Source of the DNA: Promethearchaeia archaeon | GTDB taxonomy: Archaea > Asgardarchaeota > Lokiarchaeia > Sigyniarchaeales > SOKP01 | NCBI GenBank assembly: GCA_029856045.1 | Contig: JAHQWG010000039.1 | Location: forward strand, 56,728-120,727 | DNA: 64,000 nucleotides | Reading direction: 5' to 3' | Shown here: piece after piece, positions 54,728 to 63,813 of the stretch | Layout of the letters: each line of letters opens with the position of its first letter | How positions within the stretch are numbered: the stretch's first letter is position 1 | The notes under the pieces: generated by a model | Databases searched by the model: none | Told to the model about the DNA's origin: nothing | Seen by the model: only the letters and a program-made list of their open reading frames with translations | Program-made: the position numbers and the translations under genes

Positions 54728-55480
54728 TTATGGCATTTTTTTGCTTTGATCTTTTACAGCCTGAATGGCTTTCTCAATTTCTTTTGGATCGCCAAGATAA
54801 TAATGTTTGAGAGGTTTTAAATCTTTATCTAATTCATAAATTAATGGAATACCTGTTGGAATATCCAACTTTGGGATTTCTTCATCTGAAATATTATCTA
54901 AATCCTTAACTAAACCTCGTAAGCTGTTACCATGGGCAGAGATCAAAACTTTTTTCCCTGATTTGATTGTTGGTGAAATGACATTTCGCCAGTACGGAAG
55001 AACACGTGCTATAGTATCTTTGAGACACTCGGTTAAGGGAATATCCTCCTCTTTTAGATGTTTATATTTTGGATCATGCCCAGGATAACGGGAATCTGAT
55101 TTATCCAACGCTGGAGGAGGAATATCAAAACTTCGACGCCAAATATAAACTTGTTCTTCACCCTTTTCTATGGCGGTTTCAGCTTTATCCAACCCTTGTA
55201 GACTTCCGTAATGGCGTTCATTTAGCCTCCAGGAGCGAAACACCGGAATCCACATCAAATCCATCTCTTCAAGAACGATCCATAACGTTCGAATGCCTCT
55301 TTTCAAAACTGAAGTATATGCAATATCAAAAGTATAACCTCCATTTTTTAGGAGAAGTGCTGCTTTCCTAGATTCTTCAATACCTTTTTGAGATAAATCA
55401 ACATCTGTCCAACCAGTAAATTTGGATGGAATTTTATTCCATACACTCTCACCATGTCGCAATAAAACGAGTTTAAACAT
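54728..55480 (-). CDS. gpmA: 2,3-bisphosphoglycerate-dependent phosphoglycerate mutase
   Basis: A 250-residue dPGM that interconverts 2- and 3-phosphoglycerate in glycolysis. The phosphohistidine motif [10 protein letters not shown], the [11 protein letters not shown] loop, [18 protein letters not shown] (with the active Glu) and the second His in [12 protein letters not shown] all match the bacterial/eukaryotic GpmA family. Most archaea rely on the unrelated cofactor-independent enzyme, so this gene may come from bacteria by transfer. Convergent with the SDR gene, with 18 bases between. Confidence 0.93.
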   Translation of the reverse strand: MFKLVLLRHGESVWNKIPSKFTGWTDVDLSQKGIEESRKAALLLKNGGYTFDIAYTSVLKRGIRTLWIVLEEMDLMWIPVFRSWRLNERHYGSLQGLDKAETAIEKGEEQVYIWRRSFDIPPPALDKSDSRYPGHDPKYKHLKEEDIPLTECLKDTIARVLPYWRNVISPTIKSGKKVLISAHGNSLRGLVKDLDNISDEEIPKLDIPTGIPLIYELDKDLKPLKHYYLGDPKEIEKAIQAVKDQSKKMP

Positions 55481-55608
55481 AATTTGAAATTGACACCCTC
55501 GAAATTTTAATAATTTGATAGATTAATAATCTTCAATTAATGTGAAATACTTTATGATTCTTTAAAAAAATTTTTTAAAAAAATTATCCTATAATTAGTG
55601 ATTCAAAT

Positions 55609-56658
55609 ATGAATACTATAGAAAAGTTAGAAGAAATAAGGAAAAAGTTGGAATTTAGACCAAAAATTGATGAAGCAAGTTTTTCTAAGATTAAATTGAA
55701 AGATTATACAATTCCTGAGGTGGATTATGACTCAATTGATTTATCAACAGAATTTCTCGGAAAAAAACTTAAAATACCTCTTGTAATCCTCGGATGGACA
55801 GGTGGCTCTGAATATATAAAACAAATTAATGAAATTCTAGCTGAAGCAGCAGAGAGAATGGGAATTGGGTTTGGGTGTGGCTCTCAATATGCAGCAATAG
55901 AAAACCCGGGAATTCAGAGTAGTTTTACAGTAATTAAAGATTTGGCTCCAAATGTATTAAAAATCGCTAATATATCCGCTACACATCTGAAAAAAGAGAA
56001 TTTCGGTGTAGAAGAATTAAATAAATGTATTGATATGATTGATGCAGATGCAATAGCTCTGTATTTTAATACATTACAAGAGGTTCTTAAACCAGAAGGA
56101 GAAAAAAATTTTAAAGGCTTACTCGGGAAAATAAAAGAATCAATTCCGCACGTTAAAAAGCCAATTATTGTGAAAGGATATGGAGATGGAATAACCAGAA
56201 TGGATGCAATAGCTTTACATGATATTGGTATTAAATATATTGATATTAGTGGATATGCGGGACCAAATAAATATGTAATTGAAGAATATAATTTATATAA
56301 GGATTCATATGATTTTTCCAGAAATTTAGCAAAGGTTTTTGAGAAATGGGGGACTTCTACTGTTCGTTCAATCTTAAATGTTAGTGGAATATATGACAAT
56401 TCTCAGGTGAAAATTATTGCATCTGGGGGTATCAGAACAGGGATAAATATTGCAAAGTGTATCTGCTTAGGTGCAAATATAGCAGGTGTTGCATCACCAT
56501 TTTTAAAAACTGCTGAACAGGATATAGAAAATGGAAAAGGTCCCCTTATATCAATAAGATTGATTAAAACATTTTTAGAAGAATTAAAAATTGCTATGTT
56601 TGTATCTGGCTCTGAGAAAATTTCAGATCTGACCGTAGATAAAATTGAATCTTTTTAG
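55609..56658 (+). CDS. type-2 isopentenyl-diphosphate isomerase-like flavoprotein
   Basis: A 349-residue TIM-barrel FMN protein of the IDI-2 (Fni) type. Matching blocks are KIPLVILGWTGGSEYIKQIN, GFGCGSQYAAIENP, LYFNTLQEVLKPEGEKNF (the conserved Gln in LQE and the PEG Glu) and YIDISGYAG. The usual KE-x-G-x-G-I block reads VKGYGDGI, losing the Glu, and the N-terminal RK-x-EH motif is only partly kept. It may isomerise IPP and DMAPP for archaeal lipids, or be a divergent relative with another reaction. Confidence 0.7.
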   Translation: MNTIEKLEEIRKKLEFRPKIDEASFSKIKLKDYTIPEVDYDSIDLSTEFLGKKLKIPLVILGWTGGSEYIKQINEILAEAAERMGIGFGCGSQYAAIENPGIQSSFTVIKDLAPNVLKIANISATHLKKENFGVEELNKCIDMIDADAIALYFNTLQEVLKPEGEKNFKGLLGKIKESIPHVKKPIIVKGYGDGITRMDAIALHDIGIKYIDISGYAGPNKYVIEEYNLYKDSYDFSRNLAKVFEKWGTSTVRSILNVSGIYDNSQVKIIASGGIRTGINIAKCICLGANIAGVASPFLKTAEQDIENGKGPLISIRLIKTFLEELKIAMFVSGSEKISDLTVDKIESF

Positions 56659-56721
56659 TTAGTATCTAATTTCCAAATTTTTTATTATTATACTATTTTT
56701 TGGGAAAAAAGAAAAAACCCG

Positions 56722-58758
56722 ATGAATCTTAAATCAAATAGTTTCCAGAAAAAGGCAGGAATATTCTATACTCCAGAGTACATTAGTGAATTCATTGTAA
56801 AAAACGCAATTTTTGAATATATATTAACATTCTTTGAAAAAAGATATCAGAATATTGATGAATTAATTTTATCAGACAATCTTGATGACTTAAAAAAATT
56901 AAATAACATTATTATACATTTGAAAATCTTAGACCCAGCATGCGGAGCTGGCATATTTTTATTAAAATCGGGACAAATATTATTTGAATTAACGAGTAAA
57001 ATTGCAAAAAGATTAAATCTTAGAGAACCGACCTCCAAGAATAAGGTTGAGATATTAGAAAATAATCTTTACGGTGTTGATATATTTGAAGAAATTGTTC
57101 AAGAATGCAAATCCCAAATGAAAAAATGGTTGATTTCAAACGATCAACTTAATTTTAATAATTATGGAAATAAAAATATAAATTTTAATATAAAGGTTGG
57201 AAATAGTTTAATTAGCAGTTTAAATGAAGAAATAAATGGGGAAGATGCATTTAGTAAAGATTTTTCAATAGATTGGAAGTTATTCCACTGGAGTAAAGAA
57301 TTTCCTGAAGTAATTAAGAGCGGAGGATTTGATATCATTTTGGAAAATCCGCCCTATATTTTTACAAGAGGAGAGAATTTTTCTCCTTTACAGAAAAAGT
57401 ACTTCAAAAATTATATTTCTAAGTTAGGGTTAATTCAATCAAAAAAAGGAAGGCAAATTCAATCCAATAAATTAAATACGTATTCTCTATTTATCTTAAG
57501 GTCTTTAGAATTATTAAAAGAGGGTGGAAAATTAGCGGCAATAATTCCAAATAATTTTTTACGCAATACTAATCTCGATATTTACAGAGATTACATACTT
57601 AGTAATTATTCAATCAATCGAATTGTTGATTTATCTAATAGTGTTTTTCGAAATGTAGTTGCATCTATTGCCTGCTTATTTATTGAAAACAAAAAGCCAG
57701 ATGAGGAATTCAAGACGCAAATTATATCAAATATTGAAAATCTTAATGAAAACATTTATACAGAAAATAAGAGAACACAATCCAGTTTTCTGAAAAATAA
57801 GAGCTATGTAATTAATATTTATCTTGATGACACAGCACATAAAATTTGTGAAGAAATTATAAATAATTCAATAAGGTTAGGAGAAATTACTGAGTATATT
57901 ATTGAAGGAATTATCTGCTCTAAAAAGAGAAATGTCTTTGAAACTCGACTGATGTCCATAGATATGCCTTTTTTAGAGGGAAAAAATATTGATCGGTATA
58001 TTACTAAATGGTCTGGAAAGTTTATTAGATATAAAAGAGAAAATTTGCATAGGGCAAGACCTAATGAAGTATTTACTAGCAATAAATTGATATTACAAAG
58101 AATTAGTGGAGGACCTAAACCATTAAAAGTGAATTATGACCCTGGGATTTTTTATACATTTTCATCGATAAATAATATAATCATTAGTGACGAATACCGA
58201 AAGAAATTTCCTTTAAAACTTGTTTTAGTAATTTTAAACTCCAATCTAATGAACTGGTATTATGCAATAAATTTCTCAAATAGGTCAGAACTTACAGTAA
58301 ATATATCAAAAACTTTTTTGGAAGAAATACCTATTGTTAGACCTAAAAATAAATCCCTTTTTGAAAATATCGCAGATTATTTGATGTTTCTATTTCAGTA
58401 TTATAATATTGAAAATGAAAATTTAATTTTCAACGATGCGATGATCCAATTTTTTTATGAATTAAGTAATGGAATAGTTTATGAACTATATATGAATGAA
58501 AAAACTCATTCAAATTTATTAATTAATTTAGAAAATAAGTTAATGCCAATAGAATTTGATGATTGGATTTATGGAAAATTTAGTAATCTCATTTTTAAAG
58601 AAGAGCTATTTCATTTTAAAAAAATTGAAAAGATTAATCTTGAAAAAATAGAGAAGGTTTATGAGATTTTAATTAAAGATAACACGATTCGGACTAATTT
58701 AACTGAAATATTTGAAAATAAGTGGATAAAGTTTATTGAGAGAGGGGTTAAAAGGTGA
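56722..58758 (+). CDS. N6-adenine DNA methyltransferase, Eco57I/type IIG-like
   Basis: 678 residues. Motif X region FYTPEYISEFIVKNAI, motif I DPACGAGIFLLKSG and catalytic motif IV ENPPYIFTRG define an N6-adenine methyltransferase. The C-terminal half (ISGGPKPLKVNYDPGIF, VILNSNLMNWYY, FLEEIPIVRP) is a TaqI/Eco57I-type target-recognition domain. No nuclease domain is attached at the N-terminus, where type IIG enzymes carry one, and no restriction gene is visible next to it. It may be an orphan methylase or act with the AAA/SMC genes that follow after 256 bases. Confidence 0.88.
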   Translation: MNLKSNSFQKKAGIFYTPEYISEFIVKNAIFEYILTFFEKRYQNIDELILSDNLDDLKKLNNIIIHLKILDPACGAGIFLLKSGQILFELTSKIAKRLNLREPTSKNKVEILENNLYGVDIFEEIVQECKSQMKKWLISNDQLNFNNYGNKNINFNIKVGNSLISSLNEEINGEDAFSKDFSIDWKLFHWSKEFPEVIKSGGFDIILENPPYIFTRGENFSPLQKKYFKNYISKLGLIQSKKGRQIQSNKLNTYSLFILRSLELLKEGGKLAAIIPNNFLRNTNLDIYRDYILSNYSINRIVDLSNSVFRNVVASIACLFIENKKPDEEFKTQIISNIENLNENIYTENKRTQSSFLKNKSYVINIYLDDTAHKICEEIINNSIRLGEITEYIIEGIICSKKRNVFETRLMSIDMPFLEGKNIDRYITKWSGKFIRYKRENLHRARPNEVFTSNKLILQRISGGPKPLKVNYDPGIFYTFSSINNIIISDEYRKKFPLKLVLVILNSNLMNWYYAINFSNRSELTVNISKTFLEEIPIVRPKNKSLFENIADYLMFLFQYYNIENENLIFNDAMIQFFYELSNGIVYELYMNEKTHSNLLINLENKLMPIEFDDWIYGKFSNLIFKEELFHFKKIEKINLEKIEKVYEILIKDNTIRTNLTEIFENKWIKFIERGVKR

Positions 58759-59014
58759 AAAATCTTATTCCATTTACTTATTTAAAATTCTAAAAATAAT
58801 TAAAATTACAAAATCTTAGAGCACTAATCTTTGATATGAGATTTTAAAAATAATTTTTGTAGTTAAAAATTTTTAATATTTAATTTGATAATTTAAATAT
58901 TATTGTCGGAAATATATCTATCGAATAATACCTTAAAGGTAAGATTGTTAATACGCAAAATTTTAAATATTAGAATTTGTTCTTAATAAAAATAAATATC
59001 AAATATCACAATAA
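58759..59014. other. intergenic region with short palindrome
   Basis: AT-rich spacer between the methyltransferase and the AAA/SMC operon, so the operon has its own promoter. TACCT-TAA-AGGTA (58929-58941) is a perfect short palindrome about 75 bases before the first operon gene and could be an operator. Confidence 0.3.
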
Positions 59015-60331
59015 TTGCGGGGAAATATCATAAAAAATTTAAACATAAATCAGAATAATCAACTGAAATATTTAATAATAAAAAACCCATTAGATTTACA
59101 AATTGAAAGAAAAGATATATTTTATCGCGAATCTTATTCCGAAATTATTGATTATATAAAATTTTTATTGAGTTCTGAGGTTGTATCATCAGAAATTAAA
59201 ATAAAGAAGATTAAAGGTTCAATTTTGATTGATGCTCCTTATGGTTCAGATATACTACGTTATATTAAATTGATTGCAAAGACATTCACTTTAAAATTTG
59301 TAAAATTAAATTTTTCCGAGATTAGAAAATCTCCTGATGATTTTATATTAAATTTTCCAAATATTTTTGATAATTTGGCTAAAAATTATAGGGATGCTAA
59401 AAAATTAGAGCAAGAACTTAAAGAAAAAGATAAAACCATTGAAAGAGCTTTAAAATTTATATTTGTTGTTGAAAATCAACAAGAATTTTTTCAGAGAAAC
59501 TATAAAGATATTCATTTTGATATATTCGAACATTTATATTATGAATTAAAAAATAAGATGGAAAATTTCAATTTTAACGAGAATGGGATTATTTTCCTAG
59601 GAATTAATCATCTGGAGAATTCTTTATGCCGAGCAAGTTTTAAATTATTTGATTTTTATTTAAAAATTCCAACTATCGCTGAAAATGAAAGAAGGATTAT
59701 CTTAGAAAAAATTAGTGAAGAGATATCTACAAATCATACTTTTGATGTGGGCAGAATTACTTCCTTAACTGATGGTTGGGAAGTAAAAGATATAAGGGAA
59801 TTGATAAGCACTGCATATTTACGGAATGTGGCAAAATTAAATGATTCTATTAATGATATTACAGAAACAATAGAAAAAATTATTGACAAAGGGGAATTTA
59901 TTCCTTCATATTTAATTTCATTAAATTCTATTCAAAATAAATTAGGGGAATTTCAAACTCCTATAAATTCCTCAATAGTTCAATCAATAAATCAAAATAA
60001 GAAATTTAAAATAGAACTTTCAAAAGTAGATCACAAAAAAATTCCAGAACTTGAATCCAAATTAAGAGCTGAAATAGAAAAGATTAAATCACAAAGAATT
60101 TCAAATTTTATGGTACAACAATTATATGAGGATGCAGCCTCAGAAAATTATACAGAGCTCTTAGTCATATTAGATAAGATGAAAAAGAAAGAACCCCTTG
60201 AAGATTACGATCGAAAATTATTAGCAGAATATTCTTTTATTTTGAATGACCCTCCAAATATCGCTTTAATACTGTTAGAAAAGGCAAAAAAAAGAATTGA
60301 TAATATTAAAAAAGCATTTAGGAAGGAATAG
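59015..60331 (+). CDS. degenerate AAA ATPase-like protein
   Basis: 438 residues. Residues about 65-270 align without gaps to AAA ATPase motifs, but the catalytic residues are lost. The Walker A position reads IDAPYGSDILRYIKLIAKTF (GK-T replaced by D-I-L) and the Walker B position reads FIFVVENQQEF (DE replaced by EN). The sensor-1 region GIIFLGINHLENSL keeps Asn, while the arginine-finger region reads ASFKLFDFYLKI. A helical lid (IRELISTAYLRNV) and a helical C-terminal region follow. It probably does not hydrolyse ATP and may act as a structural partner of the SMC protein encoded 33 bases downstream. The start is uncertain: TTG 59015, or ATA 59030 after GCGGGGAAAT. Confidence 0.65.
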   Translation: MRGNIIKNLNINQNNQLKYLIIKNPLDLQIERKDIFYRESYSEIIDYIKFLLSSEVVSSEIKIKKIKGSILIDAPYGSDILRYIKLIAKTFTLKFVKLNFSEIRKSPDDFILNFPNIFDNLAKNYRDAKKLEQELKEKDKTIERALKFIFVVENQQEFFQRNYKDIHFDIFEHLYYELKNKMENFNFNENGIIFLGINHLENSLCRASFKLFDFYLKIPTIAENERRIILEKISEEISTNHTFDVGRITSLTDGWEVKDIRELISTAYLRNVAKLNDSINDITETIEKIIDKGEFIPSYLISLNSIQNKLGEFQTPINSSIVQSINQNKKFKIELSKVDHKKIPELESKLRAEIEKIKSQRISNFMVQQLYEDAASENYTELLVILDKMKKKEPLEDYDRKLLAEYSFILNDPPNIALILLEKAKKRIDNIKKAFRKE

Positions 60332-60364
60332 AAAATTTCGACAAAATCAAAAAAAATCAAGCCT

Positions 60365-63300
60365 ATGAAATCATCGGATAACCTAGACCAAGATGTCTAT
60401 ATTAAGGAAATCATATTAGAGAACTTTTTAGCCTTTCAGAGAGATAAAGCAGAATTTTCTAAAGGATTGGTACTGATTGTTGGTCCTAATTGGTCCGGTA
60501 AATCTACAATTTACCAAGGGATAAAGTTTGCCTTGGGTAGCAATGAACGGGATGAGAGATATTCAAAATGGTCTGATTTTATAAGATCCGGACAAAATCA
60601 TGCTCTAATCGAACTATATATTCAGACACCTGAGAATTTAATTGGAATACGAAGGACAGTTCTTAGAGGAAAAGCTCCGTTTTTTGAAATAAAGCAAAAA
60701 AATGATAAAGAATTCAAAAAAATTAATTCCCTTGAAATAAGAGATCTCGTGAAATCATTAAATTATAATCCGGATAATCAATTTTCTTTTGTCAGTCAAG
60801 GCAAAATCGATGCGTTTAAAGATATGAAACCTGAGGAATTATGTATTTTCTTAGAGGAAGGAGTGGGTTTAAAAGGATTAAGGCAGGAAATTTTAAATCA
60901 AAAAACTCAAGTAGCCAAATTACAAGAAAAATTAAAAGCATTAAAAACAGAGCAAAATAGTTGGAATTTTGAATTAAAATTATTGGAGCCTAAGTTAAAA
61001 AGATTAGAAGATAAGCGAAATTTGCTTAAAGACAGAGAAAACCTTACAGATGAGTTATTATGGGCTAATCGAGATAAAATAGAGAAAGAGATTTATATTC
61101 TCGAAGAAAATATTAAGAAAATTACTATTATAATTAATGATTTACAAAAGCAATTAGAAGATTTTATATCACAAACAAATGAAATCATTAAAAAAATTGA
61201 TAAAATTAATAAAAATTCAGAAAAACTGTCTGAGAATATTGGTAAAATAAGGGGTAGAATTTCAGAACTAGAGAAGATAATTCAACAGTGGAAGATTGAG
61301 CAACAAAAAATAAAGGTACGTTTAGAAGAATTAGAACAAAAAAAAAATAAATTAAAAAGTAAATTAAACAACAATAAAGCTAAAGGAAATAAAATCTCAG
61401 AAGAATTAAAAATCATTCGCAATAATATTAAAATACTAGATTCTGCAATCTCTGATATTTTAAAAGAACAAAATGAATTAGTAGAAAAGGTATCTATTCA
61501 CAAAGATTTTCTTGAGAAATTTAAGGGGACAAAAGGGGAATTAAGTAAAAAACAAGATGAACTTATTCAGAATACCCAAAAAATAACAGAAATTAATGAT
61601 GAAATCGATAGTATTTTCGCCGAATTAAGAGATGTGAAACATCAACTTGAGCAAAATAAATGGTTTCTTAAAGATAAGGATGAGAATTTACAAGAAAAGC
61701 TGATTAATCAACGTAATAATTTGGATAATAAAATTCATGATTTGAGAGAACAACTAAGTGAAATAAGAAAGGATCATGATAAAAAAGTTAATGCTTATAA
61801 AAGATTAAATTATTCCATTAGAGAAAAAAGATTATTCTTACCTTCAAATATCATATCTTTAAAAGAAGAAATTTATAATAGAAATCTAAACGCAAAAGGC
61901 CCAATAATTGAATTATTACAATATAATGATAAATTGGGGTTTGCAATTGAATCAGTTTTAGGAAAGAAAGTATTATTTAGTTTTATTGCAGGCGATTGGA
62001 ATACTTTTATTCTACTAAAAAAATTAAAAGATAGCCATAATGTTTATTGCAATATATATATACCAAAGGAAGTAAGTATTCGTCAATTTTCAAAATATGA
62101 AAAAATTGATGGAGTATTGGGCTATCTCGCAGAATTAATTAAAATTAAAGGCAATGATGAAGATGTAAGGAAATTAATTTTTTCTAAAGTGAAAAATTGT
62201 CTTGTAGTAGAAGATTTTACTACAGGAACACTTATGCATAAAAACTACAAATTTAGAGGTAAATGCGTTACATTAAAAGGCGAACAAATCATATCATATG
62301 ATTATGTTGTTGAAACCCCATATTTAAAGAAATTAGAAGGATTATTAAGTCCAACTAAACAAATGGATCAATTGTATCTATTAGAAATGGAAATAAGTAA
62401 ATCGAATGATGAAAGAAAGGATTTAGAATCCTTAAAAACTAAAATAGATCAAAAATATCGAGAAATTTCTAAGAAAATTGATGCCTTACCTACTCTTGAA
62501 TTATTATTTCGGCAAGAACAAAAACTTTTAAGCAAAAAAGATAATCTCCTTGAAATAAGAAAAAAAATGAACGAATTGAATGATAATATTGAAATACAAA
62601 TCGATAATTTGTTAAAAGAAGTAGAAATTTTAAAGAGAGAACAAAAACCAGAGTTTTTTGAATGGCAGAAGCGTTTAGAAAAGATTCCAGAAGAATTTGA
62701 TTTAAAAAACAGTGAAAAGAAGCATTGGTCAGAAATTAATGATGAAAAACAGAAATCATTATCTGAAATTCAAGAAATTATAAATAAAGAAACCGCTGAA
62801 TTTACAAAAATAAACGTTAATTATAAAACAACTAAAAAAGAGTTTCAAGGTAGAGATCAGAAGGCATTTGAAGTATTTCAAGAACTAACTGGACTTGAAA
62901 ATCAAATTAAGGATTTAAAAATTCAGAAAGAAAAATATGAGTTAGATAAAAAGACTCTAAAGGAAGAAGAAAATAAAATTAGACAAGAAAATCTTGAATT
63001 TAATTTAAATTATGAAAGAAAACAAGACCAATTGAGTTCACTACAAAATGATCTCCAATCTAAAATCTTAGATCTAGAAAAAGTTAATAAAGAGATTGGT
63101 CCAAAAATATTGAGTAAAGAAATAGAAATACGTCCAATTGAAGAAATTGAAAATGATCTTCTCGAATTGAATAAAAGATTAATGAAATACGCAGATATTG
63201 ACGATACTCTAGATTTAGAAAAAGAGAGAATTATTCAAACACTCAAAAAAATTGCTCAAAATCAAGCACAAATTCAGAGAGACCTTATTGAAGCAGAAGA

Positions 63301-63796
63301 AACCGAAAAAAATTTAGAAAATACATATTATAAAAAGTTTAATAAAATTATCAAAAAACTAGAAGATTTAATTAATAAAAAATTTGAAATCTCTGAAATT
63401 AAAGCTCAGTGTTCGATAGATTTATCGGGAAAATTTGAAAATTTAGGTATTAAAATTAAAGCAGCTTTATTAAAAGAACAGCTACGAGATATAACCGCAT
63501 TAAGTGGAGGGCAACGCTCTATTATTGCAATTTGTTTAATACTATCTTTACAAGAATTTAAATCAAGTAGGATAATTGTATTAGACGAAGCAGAATTATA
63601 CTTGGATGAAAATAACGCTGAAATCGCTTATAAATTAATAAAGAGCGCAATTCAGATGAATAAAATACAAATAATAATATTTGTGCCAAAAGCATCTAAA
63701 TATATTTTTTCAATGGCAGACAAACTTATTGGAGTTGCACGAAATGGAGCAATAGGTCCATCAACGATACTCCAACCTAAGATAAAAAGAACTTAA
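60365..63796 (+). CDS. SMC family chromosome-maintenance ATPase, SMC5/6-like features
   Basis: A 1143-residue complete SMC protein. The N-terminal head has Walker A GPNWSGKST (Trp where SMCs have Gly) and the Q-loop FVSQGKIDAFKDMKPEEL. A coiled-coil arm (about 165-510) leads to the hinge (AKGPIIELLQYNDKLGFAIE to GVLGYLAELI), and a second arm follows. The C-terminal head has the signature LSGGQRSIIAICL, Walker B RIIVLDEAELYLDENNAEI. The D-loop and the GQNHALIELYI strand are closer to SMC5/6 than to condensin/cohesin SMCs. It entraps DNA and uses ATP. It lies between the degenerate AAA gene and a further ORF, with gaps of 33 and 17 bases. Confidence 0.9.
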   Translation: MKSSDNLDQDVYIKEIILENFLAFQRDKAEFSKGLVLIVGPNWSGKSTIYQGIKFALGSNERDERYSKWSDFIRSGQNHALIELYIQTPENLIGIRRTVLRGKAPFFEIKQKNDKEFKKINSLEIRDLVKSLNYNPDNQFSFVSQGKIDAFKDMKPEELCIFLEEGVGLKGLRQEILNQKTQVAKLQEKLKALKTEQNSWNFELKLLEPKLKRLEDKRNLLKDRENLTDELLWANRDKIEKEIYILEENIKKITIIINDLQKQLEDFISQTNEIIKKIDKINKNSEKLSENIGKIRGRISELEKIIQQWKIEQQKIKVRLEELEQKKNKLKSKLNNNKAKGNKISEELKIIRNNIKILDSAISDILKEQNELVEKVSIHKDFLEKFKGTKGELSKKQDELIQNTQKITEINDEIDSIFAELRDVKHQLEQNKWFLKDKDENLQEKLINQRNNLDNKIHDLREQLSEIRKDHDKKVNAYKRLNYSIREKRLFLPSNIISLKEEIYNRNLNAKGPIIELLQYNDKLGFAIESVLGKKVLFSFIAGDWNTFILLKKLKDSHNVYCNIYIPKEVSIRQFSKYEKIDGVLGYLAELIKIKGNDEDVRKLIFSKVKNCLVVEDFTTGTLMHKNYKFRGKCVTLKGEQIISYDYVVETPYLKKLEGLLSPTKQMDQLYLLEMEISKSNDERKDLESLKTKIDQKYREISKKIDALPTLELLFRQEQKLLSKKDNLLEIRKKMNELNDNIEIQIDNLLKEVEILKREQKPEFFEWQKRLEKIPEEFDLKNSEKKHWSEINDEKQKSLSEIQEIINKETAEFTKINVNYKTTKKEFQGRDQKAFEVFQELTGLENQIKDLKIQKEKYELDKKTLKEEENKIRQENLEFNLNYERKQDQLSSLQNDLQSKILDLEKVNKEIGPKILSKEIEIRPIEEIENDLLELNKRLMKYADIDDTLDLEKERIIQTLKKIAQNQAQIQRDLIEAEETEKNLENTYYKKFNKIIKKLEDLINKKFEISEIKAQCSIDLSGKFENLGIKIKAALLKEQLRDITALSGGQRSIIAICLILSLQEFKSSRIIVLDEAELYLDENNAEIAYKLIKSAIQMNKIQIIIFVPKASKYIFSMADKLIGVARNGAIGPSTILQPKIKRT

Positions 63797-63813
63797 AAAA
63801 AATAGGGATAATT

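Noticed and set aside
55914-56399. 161-codon minus-strand ORF
   Set aside because: Shadow of the IDI-2-like gene.
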